Source of the DNA: Pseudomonas sp. R37(2017)
GTDB lineage: Bacteria > Pseudomonadota > Gammaproteobacteria > Pseudomonadales > Pseudomonadaceae
Direction: 5' to 3'
Length of the DNA: 64,000 nt
NCBI RefSeq assembly: GCF_002113375.1
Contig: NZ_NEHO01000018.1
Location: 1 to 64,000 of the forward strand
Made by a program: the position numbers and the translations under genes. Of this stretch, positions 8,640-17,620 are shown in pieces (the stretch's first letter is position 1; each line of letters begins with the position of its first letter). The notes beneath the pieces are model-generated. The model was not told the DNA's origin. It did no database searches and saw only the letters and a list, made by a program, of their open reading frames with translations.

Positions 8640-9086
8640 ATGTCCGACCACGATATTTTGAGCGATGCCGAGCGCGAGGCGCTGAGTGCCGTCATGCAGG
8701 AGCCCGACCTGCCACCGCAGCGGGTGCTGATCGTCGATGACGACAAGGACGCCCGGGAGCTGCTGTCAGAGATTCTCGCGCTGAACGGTATTGGCAGCCT
8801 GACCGCGGCCAGTGGTGAAGCGGCACTCAGGATGCTGGAAGAAAAGCCTTCGATCGGACTTGTGATTACTGACTTGCGCATGGGCCATGTCGACGGGCTG
8901 GACCTGATCCGCCAGGTACGCGAATCGGTTCGGGCGGCCATGCCAATCATCATCGTCTCGGGCGATGCCGACGTGAAGGACGCCATCGCTGCAATGCATT
9001 TGAGTGTGGTGGACTTTCTGCTCAAGCCGATTGATGCCGACCAGTTGCTGGCGTTGGTCAAGCATGAGTTGGGGTTGGTGCACTGA
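8640..9086 (+). CDS. Single-domain response regulator receiver
   Basis: A 148-residue protein made of an N-terminal tail (about 25 residues) and one CheY-like receiver domain. The acidic pocket is Asp33/Asp34, the phospho-acceptor Asp78 (VITDLRM), the switch Ser107 and the conserved Lys129 (LLKPID). No output domain follows, so it acts through protein contact or a phosphorelay. No kinase gene is adjacent. It is transcribed divergently from the DUF294 gene, and a strong terminator follows it. Confidence 0.88.
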   Translation: MSDHDILSDAEREALSAVMQEPDLPPQRVLIVDDDKDARELLSEILALNGIGSLTAASGEAALRMLEEKPSIGLVITDLRMGHVDGLDLIRQVRESVRAAMPIIIVSGDADVKDAIAAMHLSVVDFLLKPIDADQLLALVKHELGLVH

Positions 9087-9096
9087 TCATGAAAAA

Positions 9097-9124
9097 CCTG
9101 TAGGAGCGAGCTTGCTCTTACAGG
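9097..9124. repeat. Single REP element
   Basis: CCTGTAGGAGCGAGCTTGC and its short complementary arm CTCTTACAGG form one REP hairpin directly after the receiver gene. Confidence 0.7.
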
Positions 9125-9130
9125 TCAAAC

Positions 9131-9163
9131 AAAAAAGCCCTGATCTTTCGATCAGGGCTTTTT
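9131..9163. terminator. Bidirectional intrinsic terminator
   Basis: The stem GCCCTGAT/ATCAGGGC with loop CTTTCG is flanked by an A run on the left and a T run on the right, so it works in both directions. It separates the receiver gene from the convergent malate synthase gene. Confidence 0.9.
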
Positions 9164-9185
9164 CATGTCCGGCGTAATCGCTCAG

Positions 9186-11363
9186 TTACAGGCCATTGGC
9201 GGCCTTGAACTCGCGACGACGACGGTGCAGGACCGGCTCGGTGTAACCGTTCGGTTGCCGGGTGCCTTCGACCACCAGTTCGACCGCTGCCTGGAAGGCG
9301 ATGTTGCTGTCGAAGTTCGGGGCCAGCGGACGGTACAGCGCATCGCCGGCGTTCTGCCGGTCAACCACGGGTGCCATGCGCTTGAGGCTTTCCATGACCT
9401 GTTCTTCAGTGACGATGCCATGGCGCAGCCAGTTGGCGATGTGCTGGCTGGAAATACGCAGCGTTGCACGGTCTTCCATCAGGCCGACGTCATTGATGTC
9501 CGGCACTTTCGAACAGCCGACACCCTGGTCGATCCAACGCACCACATAACCGAGAATGCCCTGGCTGTTGTTGTCCAGTTCGTTCTTGATCTGTTCGGCG
9601 GTCCATTGCGGGTTTACCGCCAGCGGGATGGTCAGGATGTCGTCTACCGATGCGTGGGCACGCTTGGCCAGTTCGGCCTGACGGGCGAACACGTCAACCT
9701 TGTGGTAGTGCAGCGCGTGCAGCGCAGCAGCGGTCGGCGACGGTACCCAGGCGGTGTTCGCACCGGCCAGCGGGTGAGCGATTTTCTGTTCGAGCATCGC
9801 TGCCATCAGGTCCGGCATGGCCCACATGCCTTTACCGATCTGCGCGCGACCTTGCAGGCCGGTGCTCAAACCGATATCGACGTTGGAGTTCTCGTAGGCG
9901 CCGATCCATTTTTCTGCCTTCATGTCCGCCTTGCGCACCATCGGGCCGGCTTCCATGGAGGTGTGGATTTCATCGCCCGTGCGGTCGAGGAAACCGGTGT
10001 TGATGAACACTACACGCTCGCTCGCCGCCTTGATGCAGGCCTTGAGGTTGATCGTGGTACGACGCTCCTCGTCCATGATCCCGACTTTGAGGGTGTTGCG
10101 TGGCAGGCCCAGCACGTCTTCGATGCGGCCGAACAGCTCGTTGGTGAAGGCTGCTTCTTCAGGGCCGTGCATCTTCGGCTTCACGATATAGACCGAGCCG
10201 GTGCGGCTGTTCTTGCGCGAACTGTTGCCGTTGAGGTTGTGGATTGCCGACAGGCAGGTCACCAGGCCGTCGAGAATGCCTTCCGGCACTTCGTTGCCAT
10301 CCTTGTCGAGGATCGCGTCGATGGTCATCAGGTGACCGACGTTACGCACGAACAGCAACGAACGACCATGCAGGCTCAGTTCGCTGCCATCGACAGCGGT
10401 GTAGGTGCGGTCGGCGTTCATGGTACGGGTAAAGGTCTGACCGCCCTTGGCGACGCTTTCCGACAGGTCGCCCTTCATCAGGCCGAGCCAGTTGCGGTAG
10501 ACCACCACTTTGTCATCGGCATCGACGGCGGCAACCGAGTCTTCGCAGTCCATGATGGTGGTCAGCGCAGCTTCCATCAGGATGTCTTTGACGCCGGCCG
10601 CATCGGTCTGGCCGACCGGGGTGCTGGCGTCGACCTGGATTTCGAAATGCAGGCCGTTGTTTTTCAGCAGAATCGCGGTCGGTGCAGCGGCATCGCCCTG
10701 GAAACCGATCAGTTGAGCGTCGTTGCGCAGGCCGGTGTTGCTGCCGCCTTTAAGGGCGACCACCAGTTTGCCGTCGACGATCTTGTAGCCGGTGGAGTCG
10801 ACGTGGGAGCCGGCCGCCAAAGGCGCCGATTCGTCGAGGAAGGCACGGGCGAAAGCGATGACCTTGTCACCGCGCACCTTGTTGTAGCCTTTGCCTTTTT
10901 CCGCGCCGTTGGCTTCGCTGATGGCGTCGGTGCCGTAGAGCGCGTCGTACAGCGAGCCCCAACGGGCGTTCGAGGCGTTGAGCGCGAAGCGGGCGTTCAT
11001 CACCGGTACCACCAGCTGTGGGCCGGCCATGCGGGCGATTTCGTCATCGACGTTTTGCGTCGTTGCCTGGAAATCGGCCGCTTCTGGCAGCAGATAACCG
11101 ATGTCTTGCAGGAAGGCTTTATAGGCCACGGCGTCGTGCGCCTGGCCGGCACGCTGTTGGTGCCAGCCATCGATACGAGCCTGGAAATCATCGCGTTTGG
11201 CGAGTAGGGCTTTGTTCTTCGGTGCCAGGTCGTGGATGACCTTGTCGGCACCGGCCCAGAACTTGTCGGCGGTGAGGCCGGTACCGGGAATGGCTTCGTT
11301 GTTCACGAAGTCGAACAGGACTTTGGCGACCTGCAGGCCACCGACTTGAACGTGTTCAGTCAT
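9186..11363 (-). CDS. glcB: Malate synthase G
   Basis: A 725-residue enzyme starting MTEHVQVGGLQVAK. It condenses glyoxylate and acetyl-CoA into malate for growth on acetate, fatty acids or glycolate. Length and sequence fit form G: the TIM-barrel core contains GIMDEERRTTINLKACI (with the catalytic Arg and acidic metal ligands) and EAGPMVRKADMKAEKWI; the C-terminal part contains TLRISSQHIANWL. A four-codon upstream extension to 11375 is possible but less family-like. No partner glc genes are adjacent; the gene is monocistronic and ends at a bidirectional terminator. Confidence 0.97.
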   Translation of the reverse strand: MTEHVQVGGLQVAKVLFDFVNNEAIPGTGLTADKFWAGADKVIHDLAPKNKALLAKRDDFQARIDGWHQQRAGQAHDAVAYKAFLQDIGYLLPEAADFQATTQNVDDEIARMAGPQLVVPVMNARFALNASNARWGSLYDALYGTDAISEANGAEKGKGYNKVRGDKVIAFARAFLDESAPLAAGSHVDSTGYKIVDGKLVVALKGGSNTGLRNDAQLIGFQGDAAAPTAILLKNNGLHFEIQVDASTPVGQTDAAGVKDILMEAALTTIMDCEDSVAAVDADDKVVVYRNWLGLMKGDLSESVAKGGQTFTRTMNADRTYTAVDGSELSLHGRSLLFVRNVGHLMTIDAILDKDGNEVPEGILDGLVTCLSAIHNLNGNSSRKNSRTGSVYIVKPKMHGPEEAAFTNELFGRIEDVLGLPRNTLKVGIMDEERRTTINLKACIKAASERVVFINTGFLDRTGDEIHTSMEAGPMVRKADMKAEKWIGAYENSNVDIGLSTGLQGRAQIGKGMWAMPDLMAAMLEQKIAHPLAGANTAWVPSPTAAALHALHYHKVDVFARQAELAKRAHASVDDILTIPLAVNPQWTAEQIKNELDNNSQGILGYVVRWIDQGVGCSKVPDINDVGLMEDRATLRISSQHIANWLRHGIVTEEQVMESLKRMAPVVDRQNAGDALYRPLAPNFDSNIAFQAAVELVVEGTRQPNGYTEPVLHRRRREFKAANGL

Positions 11364-11908
11364 TGCTTGCCTCACTCTGCTCAGCTATTTCGCTTTTCAG
11401 CTCTTCAAATTAACAATGAAGCCTTTGGCCATTTAAACCACAAACCCCTTTACCAGTACATGCCCGTGACGGACGGCTGGGTTGGGACCAATCAACGGCT
11501 TGGGGCCTTGCTGACAGGGCTTTCAGGGTTGCGAACGTGCCTGCGGCAGACATCGATCCAACGTTATGTAGTGCGCGATGCGGCATACTACATGATGAAT
11601 TGCGGTTGTGAAAATTAGACTAATTACGTCGTTCTGCGACCCCATGACGCATTGCGGTCACGGCGCGGAGCAGGATGTTCTCAAAAAACCAGTGGATTGT
11701 TCCAGTTAAATATCGAAAGTTGTACACGATTTGTTTTTCATTTCGATCGGCGGCGTCTTCATTCGCGAGCAGGCTCGCTCCCACAAAGGCCCAGGCAACC
11801 CTTGTGGGGGCGAACCTGCTCGCGAAGTCGCCTGACCTGTCGGCGCAGGTCTATCCCTTGCCTATACTTGATTCTCTATAACAAAAGTCATGACTAGAGG
11901 GCTGCGCC
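11364..11908. other. Intergenic region glcB / gcvR-like with a REP doublet
   Basis: This 545-base spacer separates the divergent malate synthase and ACT-protein genes. It must carry both promoters; a TATACT at 11865-11870 is a candidate -10 for the rightward gene. A degenerate inverted REP pair fills 11759-11828. I see no convincing gene or RNA in the rest. Confidence 0.5.
11759..11828. repeat. REP doublet (GTGGG variant)
   Basis: TTCGCGAGCAGGCTCGCTC at the left and a reverse copy GGGGGCGAACCTGCTCGCG at the right form a cruciform-capable pair in the glcB/gcvR-like spacer. Confidence 0.8.
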
Positions 11909-12427
11909 ATGGACCACCTCGTACTCACCGTTTTTGCTCCGGACAAGCCCGGGCAAGTCGAGCGCATTGCCCAATGCATTGCCGAGCACGGCGGTAACTG
12001 GCTGGAAAGCCGTATGTCGCGCATGGCGGGACAATTCGCCGGGATTCTTCGAGTGGGTGTGCCGGCCGAGGCCTACGACGAATTGGTCGATGCCCTGCAG
12101 GGCTTGTCCGCCCAGGGCATTCGCGTCTTGATCGCCGAAAGCAGCATCGAACAATCCTGTACCTGGAAGCCGATTGCCATGGAACTGGTGGGTAATGATC
12201 GTCCGGGGATCGTGCGGGATATCACCCGTTTGTTGAGTGAGCAGGGGGTCAACCTGGAACGGTTGGTGACCGAAGTGCGGCCGGCGCCCATGAGCAGCGA
12301 GCCGCTGTTCCATGCAGAAGCGATTCTTGCCGTCCCGTTGACGCTGTCGCTGGACGTCCTGCAATCGCGCCTGGAAACCCTGGCCGATGACCTGATGGTG
12401 GAATTGGTACTGCGCAGCGAGCCCTGA
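11909..12427 (+). CDS. ACT-domain protein, glycine cleavage repressor GcvR-like
   Basis: A 172-residue protein with two ACT domains (about 3-75, MDHLVLTVFAPDKPG; about 88-165, MELVGNDRPGIVRDITRLL). There is no DNA-binding domain, as expected for GcvR, which acts by binding the activator GcvA in response to glycine. No gcv genes are nearby, so the role is from family resemblance. The gene is monocistronic. Confidence 0.75.
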   Translation: MDHLVLTVFAPDKPGQVERIAQCIAEHGGNWLESRMSRMAGQFAGILRVGVPAEAYDELVDALQGLSAQGIRVLIAESSIEQSCTWKPIAMELVGNDRPGIVRDITRLLSEQGVNLERLVTEVRPAPMSSEPLFHAEAILAVPLTLSLDVLQSRLETLADDLMVELVLRSEP

Positions 12428-12597
12428 TCAGGTTATCCAAGTTAAACGTGCACCGGCCTGTGGATAACCTGTAGAGACACCCGGCCAGGCCACGCCGGCC
12501 GGGGTTCTTCAGGATCTGATCAAAAAACCGGCAGTTTCAGCCACTTGCGCACAATCGACGGGGATCACGCTGTGGATAACCTTGGGAAGGAATGATG

Positions 12598-12640
12598 CAG
12601 GCCACGGGAGGCGTGGCCTGTATGGGTTTGTGCGTTTTTT
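12598..12640 (+). terminator. Probable terminator after gcvR-like gene
   Basis: A perfect 9-bp stem CAGGCCACG / CGTGGCCTG with loop GGAGG (12598-12620), followed after 14 bases by TTTTTT (12635-12640). The T run is too distant for an ideal terminator, so efficiency is uncertain. Confidence 0.45.
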
Positions 12641-12642
12641 GA

Positions 12643-13530
12643 TCAGCTGCGACGGCGCAAACTTATCCACGCATCGACGCTATAAACCGCCAGACCGGCC
12701 CAGATAAACATGAACGCTACCAGGGTGCTGGACGACAGGTGCTCGCCAAACAGAAGGACCGCTTGCAGCAGCACCAGCGTCGGTGCCAGATACTGGAGAA
12801 ACCCCAGTGTCGTGTAGGGCAGATGCCGAGCGGCAGCGTTGAAACAGACCAGTGGCACCAGCGTGACCGGTCCGGCCGCCACCAGCCACCAGGCTTCCGA
12901 CGTGGTCCAGAACTCGGCCTGAGCACTGTGGGCGGTCGGATTGAACAGCAGCCAGGCAAGGGCGATCGGCACCAGCATCCAGGTTTCCACCACCAGACCC
13001 GGCAATGCCTTGACTGGAGCCTGCTTGCGAATCAAGCCGTAGAAACCGAAGGTCAGCGCCAGCGCCAGCGATACCCAGGGCAGACTGCCGACCTGCCACA
13101 CCTGCTGTGCCACGCCCACGGTCGCCAGACCCACCGCAATCCATTGCATGCGCCGCAACCGTTCGCCAAGGATCAGCATGCCCAGCAACACGTTTACCAG
13201 CGGGTTGATGTAGTAGCCGAGACTGGCCTCGAGCATGCGCCCGTTGTTCACCGACCACACATAGGTCAGCCAGTTGGCCGCGATCAATGTACCGCTCAGG
13301 GCCAGGATCGCCAGCCGTCGCGGGTTCTCCCGCAACTCGCGCCACCAGCCCGGATGCTTCCAGACCATCAGCAACAAGGCGCCGAACAGCGCCGACCACA
13401 GCACCCGGTGGATGATGATTTCCACGGCGGGCACGCTGGCGATGGCTTTGAAATAGAGTGGGAAAAGTCCCCAGATGATGTAGGCACTCAGGCCCAATAT
13501 GTACCCGCGACGCGGGTTGGCGGCTTGCAT
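12643..13530 (-). CDS. rarD: RarD-type EamA permease
   Basis: A 295-residue inner-membrane protein with about ten hydrophobic helices and the RarD opening GYILGLSAYIIWGLFPLYFKAI, including the conserved EIIIHRVLWSALFGALLL. It belongs to the drug/metabolite transporter superfamily; RarD proteins are often annotated as chloramphenicol-sensitive proteins, and their true substrate is unsettled. It stands alone between convergent and same-strand neighbours. The start at MQAANPRRGY is followed at once by the first helix. Confidence 0.88.
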   Translation of the reverse strand: MQAANPRRGYILGLSAYIIWGLFPLYFKAIASVPAVEIIIHRVLWSALFGALLLMVWKHPGWWRELRENPRRLAILALSGTLIAANWLTYVWSVNNGRMLEASLGYYINPLVNVLLGMLILGERLRRMQWIAVGLATVGVAQQVWQVGSLPWVSLALALTFGFYGLIRKQAPVKALPGLVVETWMLVPIALAWLLFNPTAHSAQAEFWTTSEAWWLVAAGPVTLVPLVCFNAAARHLPYTTLGFLQYLAPTLVLLQAVLLFGEHLSSSTLVAFMFIWAGLAVYSVDAWISLRRRS

Positions 13531-13630
13531 GCAGAATCCTTGCTTAGGCAGCTAACAAAGAGGGGATTGTAAGGAGATTTGTCTGCGAATGTCCTGACTG
13601 AATAGGTAGGACATTTGTGAACATCGGTCT

Positions 13631-13656
13631 CTGTAGGAGCGAGCCTGCTCCTACAG
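13631..13656. repeat. Single REP palindrome
   Basis: CTGTAGGAGC and its exact reverse complement enclose GAGCCT. It lies just beyond the stop of the srkA gene. Confidence 0.8.
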
Positions 13657-13670
13657 GGATTCAGGTTGGG

Positions 13671-14645
13671 TCAAAAGAGCTTCAGCGGCTCTTCATCGAG
13701 CGCCGCCAGTTGTTCGCGCAAGGCCAGCACCTGATCCCCCCAATAACGCTCGGTGCCGAACCACGGAAAGCTGCGCGGGAAGGCCGGATCGTCCCAGCGG
13801 CGGGCGAGCCAGGCGCTGTAGTGCATCAGGCGCAGGGCGCGCAACGGTTCGATCAAGGCCAGTTCACGGGGATCGAAGTCGTGGAATTCGTTGTAGCCGT
13901 CCATCAGTTCCGACAGCTGGCTCAGGCAATCCTGCCGACTGCCGGCAAGCATCATCCAGATGTCCTGTACCGCCGGACCCATGCGGCAGTCGTCGAGGTC
14001 GACGATATGGAACATCTCGTCGCGGCACATCATGTTGCCGGGGTGGCAGTCACCGTGCATGCGCAGGTTCTGGTGCGGCGTGTTGCTGTAGGCATCTTCC
14101 ACGCGCTTGAGCAGGTCGCGGGCCACCGATTCGTAGGCCGGCAGCAGGCTGCGGGGGATGTAGTCGCCGTCGAGCAAGGTATCGAGTGAATCGTGGCCGA
14201 AGTTTTTCACCGCCAGTGCCTCACGGTGCTCGAACGGCCGGGTCGAGCCAACCGCATGCAGGCGACCGAGCAACTGGCCCAGGCGATACAACTGATCGAG
14301 GTTGCCAGGCTCCGGCGCGCGGCCACCACGACGGGGGAACAGGGTGAAACGGAAACCGTTGTGTTCGTGCAGGGTTTCACCGTTGTGGATCAGCGGTGCC
14401 ACGACGGGCACCTCGCAGTCGGCGAGTTCTGCGGTGAACTGGTGCTCTTCGAGAATCGCTTCGTTGCTCCAGCGTTGCGGCCGGTAGAACTTGGCGATCA
14501 GTGGCTCGGCGCCTTCGATACCGACTTGATAGACGCGGTTCTCGTAGCTGTTGAGCGCCAGGATGCGCGCGTCGCTGAGAAAACCGATGCTTTCGACGGC
14601 ATCGAGCACGAGGTCTGGTGTGAGGGTTTCAAACGGGTGGGCCAT
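13671..14645 (-). CDS. srkA: Stress response Ser/Thr kinase SrkA (YihE/RdoA)
   Basis: A 324-residue kinase of the APH/choline-kinase fold. Visible motifs: the N-terminal signature LNSYENRVYQVG with the nucleotide loop, the Lys in PLIAKFYRPQRWS, the catalytic loop MHGDCHPGNMM and the metal-binding IVDLDDC. In E. coli the homologue phosphorylates proteins in envelope and redox stress responses. E. coli has dsbA downstream; here the gene is alone, followed by a REP element. Confidence 0.9.
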   Translation of the reverse strand: MAHPFETLTPDLVLDAVESIGFLSDARILALNSYENRVYQVGIEGAEPLIAKFYRPQRWSNEAILEEHQFTAELADCEVPVVAPLIHNGETLHEHNGFRFTLFPRRGGRAPEPGNLDQLYRLGQLLGRLHAVGSTRPFEHREALAVKNFGHDSLDTLLDGDYIPRSLLPAYESVARDLLKRVEDAYSNTPHQNLRMHGDCHPGNMMCRDEMFHIVDLDDCRMGPAVQDIWMMLAGSRQDCLSQLSELMDGYNEFHDFDPRELALIEPLRALRLMHYSAWLARRWDDPAFPRSFPWFGTERYWGDQVLALREQLAALDEEPLKLF

Positions 14646-14732
14646 GCTGACTCCTGCGCGCAGCAGGCTGCTGCGTCCGGCCAGGCATGGTAGCGCAGAC
14701 GGGCGCAGTTAGGTGGTGGCTGTGCTGACGTC

Positions 14733-14816
14733 ATCGCGAGCATGCTCGCTCCTACAGGGTTATGCACAGGTTTCAAATCAGCGCACATCCTGTGGGAGCG
14801 AGCCTGCTCGCGAAGA
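14733..14816. repeat. REP doublet
   Basis: An inverted pair, ATCGCGAGCATGCTCGCTCC and TGTGGGAGCGAGCCTGCTCG, lies between srkA and the end of the PhoX gene. The two halves are of the two sub-types seen in this window (TAGGAGC and TGGGAGC). Confidence 0.8.
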
Positions 14817-14823
14817 GGACCTG

Positions 14824-16725
14824 TCAGGCGCCGACGATCCCACCATCCTCTCGGGTAATCGCCATCACCGAAGACCGTGGCTTGCCATTGGGCAGGTGCT
14901 CGGGGAAGGTCGAGCCGCCGTTTTCGCCCGGATGCTGAATCCCGACAAACAGGGTTTTCTGGTCCGGCGAGAAGCTGATCCCGGTCACCTCGCAGCCCAC
15001 CGGTCCGACCATGAAGCGGCGAATCTCGCCGGTCGCAGGGTCGGCGCAGAGCATCTGGTTGTTGCCCATGCCGGCAAAGTCTCCGGCGTTGCTTACATCA
15101 CCGTCAGTGAGAATCCACAAGCGTCCGGCCTTGTCGAAACCCAGGCCGTCCGGGCTGTTGAACATATTCTGCGGGGTGATGTTCGACGAGCCGGCCTTTG
15201 GCGTACCGGCATGCGCGGTCGGGTTGCCGGCCACTACAAACAGGTCCCAGGCAAAGGTGTGCGAAGCGTGATCGTCGCGTTCGGTGCGCCAGCGCAGAAT
15301 CTGCCCGTAGACGTTCTTCTCGCGCGGGTTCGGCCCGCCCACCGGTTGCCCGTCTTCGCCACGTTTGGCGTTGTTGGTCAGTGTGCAGTAAACCTGGCCA
15401 TCCTTGGGGCTGACCACGATCCATTCCGGGCGGTCCATGCGCGTGGCCTTCACCACGCTGGCGGCGAGGCGCGCATGAATCAGCACTTGCGCCTGATCGG
15501 CAAAGCCGCTGCTGGCGTCGATGCCGTTTTTGCCGTGAGTCAGTTCGATCCATTCACCCTGGCCTTTCGGGTGATCGCTGTTGCCGTCCCCCGCGTCGAA
15601 ACGCGCTACGTACAGGGTGCCGTGATCGAGAATGTCGCGGTTGGCCCTGGGGTTCTTGTGGTCGATCTTGTCGCGGCTGACGAATTTGTAGATGAACTCA
15701 CCGCGTTCATCATCGCCCATGTACACCACGGCATGACCGTCTGCGGTTTCGGCCAGGGCGGCGTTTTCATGTTTGAAGCGTCCCAGGGCCGTGCGCTTGA
15801 CCGGCGTCGACTGCGGATCGAACGGATCGATCTCTACCACCCAGCCGTGACGGTTGAGTTCGTTGGGGTTCTTGGCCAGGTCGAAGCGTTCGTCGTGCTG
15901 GTGCCAGTTGATCTCTCTGCTGGTGGCCACCGCGCCGTAGCGTTTTTGCGCTGGGTCGAATTTCTGCTCGGCATTGCTGCTGCCGAAGCAGTCGGTGAAG
16001 TTCTCTTCACAGGTCAGATAGGTGCCCCAAGGCGTCTTGCCGTTGGCGCAGTTCTGGAAGGTGCCGAGGACGTTCTTGCCGTGGGGATCGGCGCTGGTTT
16101 TCAGCAGTGCATGACCGGCGGCCGGGCCGCTCATGGTAATCGGCGCATTGCCGTGAATGCGGCGGTTGTAGCGCGAGCCCTGGACGAATTGCCATTGGCC
16201 GTTCTTGCGCTGCACCTCGATTACCGACACACCTTCGCAGGCCAGTGCCTTGCGCACTTCTTCCGCCGACTGCGGCATGCCGCCGTGGGCGTAGAGGTAA
16301 CGGTAGTTGGTGTATTCGTTGTTGATCGCCATCAGCGCCCGGTCTTTTTCGCCCGGAAATTCGAACAGGCTCATGCCGTCGTTGTTGTCACCGAACTGGG
16401 CTTCCTGATGTTCGGCACTGCCGTTGCCGCTCGGGTCGAACGCCGGGCCATCCTTATGCAGAGGCTGGCCCCAACTGATCAGGACCGAGGACTTGTAGCC
16501 CGGCGGCAGGGTGATGGCGTCGGTGGTGGCGGCGGCAATGCTGTCAAAGCCCAGCAACTGGCTGTTACCGGCGCTGACGCTGGCGGCCATCACGCTGCGG
16601 CTCAGCAGATTGCCGCCGAGGAACATCGCGGCGCCGCACAGGGCGCCTGCACTGATGAAGCCGCGACGGCTGAGGCCGACCATGTTTTCGAGATCGGTGG
16701 ACTGGTTTTCTTCTAATAGGCTCAT
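14824..16725 (-). CDS. PhoX-family (DUF839) Tat-exported phosphatase
   Basis: A 633-residue protein starting MSLLEENQS. The twin-arginine signal is SRRGFISAG followed by a hydrophobic stretch, so it is exported folded. The rest is the DUF839/PhoX beta-propeller (TYLTCEENFTDCFG, GWVVEIDPFDP, PDGLGFDKAGRLWILTDGD, CEVTGISFSPDQKTLFVGIQHPGENGGS). PhoX enzymes are calcium/iron-dependent alkaline phosphatases induced in phosphate starvation. I chose the ATG at 16725 because GGGAG lies at the right distance upstream. I see no clear PhoB box in the short upstream region, so phosphate control is not shown. Confidence 0.88.
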   Translation of the reverse strand: MSLLEENQSTDLENMVGLSRRGFISAGALCGAAMFLGGNLLSRSVMAASVSAGNSQLLGFDSIAAATTDAITLPPGYKSSVLISWGQPLHKDGPAFDPSGNGSAEHQEAQFGDNNDGMSLFEFPGEKDRALMAINNEYTNYRYLYAHGGMPQSAEEVRKALACEGVSVIEVQRKNGQWQFVQGSRYNRRIHGNAPITMSGPAAGHALLKTSADPHGKNVLGTFQNCANGKTPWGTYLTCEENFTDCFGSSNAEQKFDPAQKRYGAVATSREINWHQHDERFDLAKNPNELNRHGWVVEIDPFDPQSTPVKRTALGRFKHENAALAETADGHAVVYMGDDERGEFIYKFVSRDKIDHKNPRANRDILDHGTLYVARFDAGDGNSDHPKGQGEWIELTHGKNGIDASSGFADQAQVLIHARLAASVVKATRMDRPEWIVVSPKDGQVYCTLTNNAKRGEDGQPVGGPNPREKNVYGQILRWRTERDDHASHTFAWDLFVVAGNPTAHAGTPKAGSSNITPQNMFNSPDGLGFDKAGRLWILTDGDVSNAGDFAGMGNNQMLCADPATGEIRRFMVGPVGCEVTGISFSPDQKTLFVGIQHPGENGGSTFPEHLPNGKPRSSVMAITREDGGIVGA

Positions 16726-16792
16726 TTCAGGCTCCCTGCGGTTTTGTGCAGACACCTTAATGGTGACTAATGAACCTTTTGTTGCAGTTTGC

Positions 16793-17557
16793 TTAAAGCG
16801 GTGTACCCAGAAGAACCCTGGATGGCGAAAACTCTACGCGCACCGGTTTGCCGCAGGTCAGCCCCAATGCCTGCAGGTGTTCCGGCTCGTCCAGGGCGCA
16901 CAGCGTCAGGCCGCTGGGCAGGGTGATACGCACTTCGCTGGGGCCATCGTCGGCGTCGAAAATCTTCTCGATGGTGCCTTTCAGGCAATTGTTTCCCGGC
17001 GTTTGGGCTGAATCGATTTCCAGCACATCGAGCCAACCGGCCTTGATCAATGCCACGACTTCGGTGCCGATCTGCAGCTCCAGGCGCTCGGTGCTGTCGT
17101 GGGTGATTTGCGCGTCGACGATCACGCCTTCGGCGACTTCGAGGCGAATCAGATCGTTGCGCCCCTGTGGTTCGATTGCGCTCACCTTGCCATGCAACTG
17201 GTTGCGCGCGCTGGTGCGCAGCATCAGGCGTCCAAGCAAGTCGAGATCGCTCGCGTCTTCGGCAGCTTCCAGCACTTGAGCCTGCAAGGCTTGCAACTTC
17301 TGGTACAGGCGCAATACCCGCTCACCTTCGTTGGACAGACGCGCACCGCCGCCGCCCTTGCCGCCGACAACCCGCTCAACCAGAGGCTTTTGCGCCAGGT
17401 TGTTCAGCTCATCGATTGCATCCCAGGCGGCCTTGTAGCTCAGGCCCGCGCTCTTTGCCGCGCGGGTGATCGAGCCTTGTTCGGCGATGTGCTGCAGCAG
17501 GGCAATGCGCTGCGGACGGCGGACAATGTGCTGGGACAACAAGGTTGGCAAAGACAT
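16793..17557 (-). CDS. modE: ModE-family molybdate-responsive regulator
   Basis: A 254-residue regulator with an N-terminal winged helix-turn-helix (about 20-110, ITRAAKSAGLSYKAAWDAIDELNN, then the wing VVGGKGGGGARLS) and two C-terminal TOBE/Mop domains (about 120-185 and 190-252, RNQLHGKVSAIE and NCLKGTIEKIF) that bind molybdate. In E. coli ModE represses modABC. No mod transport genes are in the window. It is upstream of phoX on the same strand, separated by 67 bases. Confidence 0.9.
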   Translation of the reverse strand: MSLPTLLSQHIVRRPQRIALLQHIAEQGSITRAAKSAGLSYKAAWDAIDELNNLAQKPLVERVVGGKGGGGARLSNEGERVLRLYQKLQALQAQVLEAAEDASDLDLLGRLMLRTSARNQLHGKVSAIEPQGRNDLIRLEVAEGVIVDAQITHDSTERLELQIGTEVVALIKAGWLDVLEIDSAQTPGNNCLKGTIEKIFDADDGPSEVRITLPSGLTLCALDEPEHLQALGLTCGKPVRVEFSPSRVLLGTPL

Positions 17558-17620
17558 GACTGGTCGCTTTTGCTGGTGACGAGGGTGAGGACGTTGGCCG
17601 CTGGGAGTCCGGGAGTCAAG

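Noticed and set aside
9165..11207. 680-codon plus-strand frame opposite malate synthase
   Set aside because: Antisense shadow of glcB with no domain of its own.
16726..16792. PhoB box upstream of the PhoX gene
   Set aside because: The TTCATTAGTCACC stretch has only a loose resemblance to the direct repeats of a Pho box.
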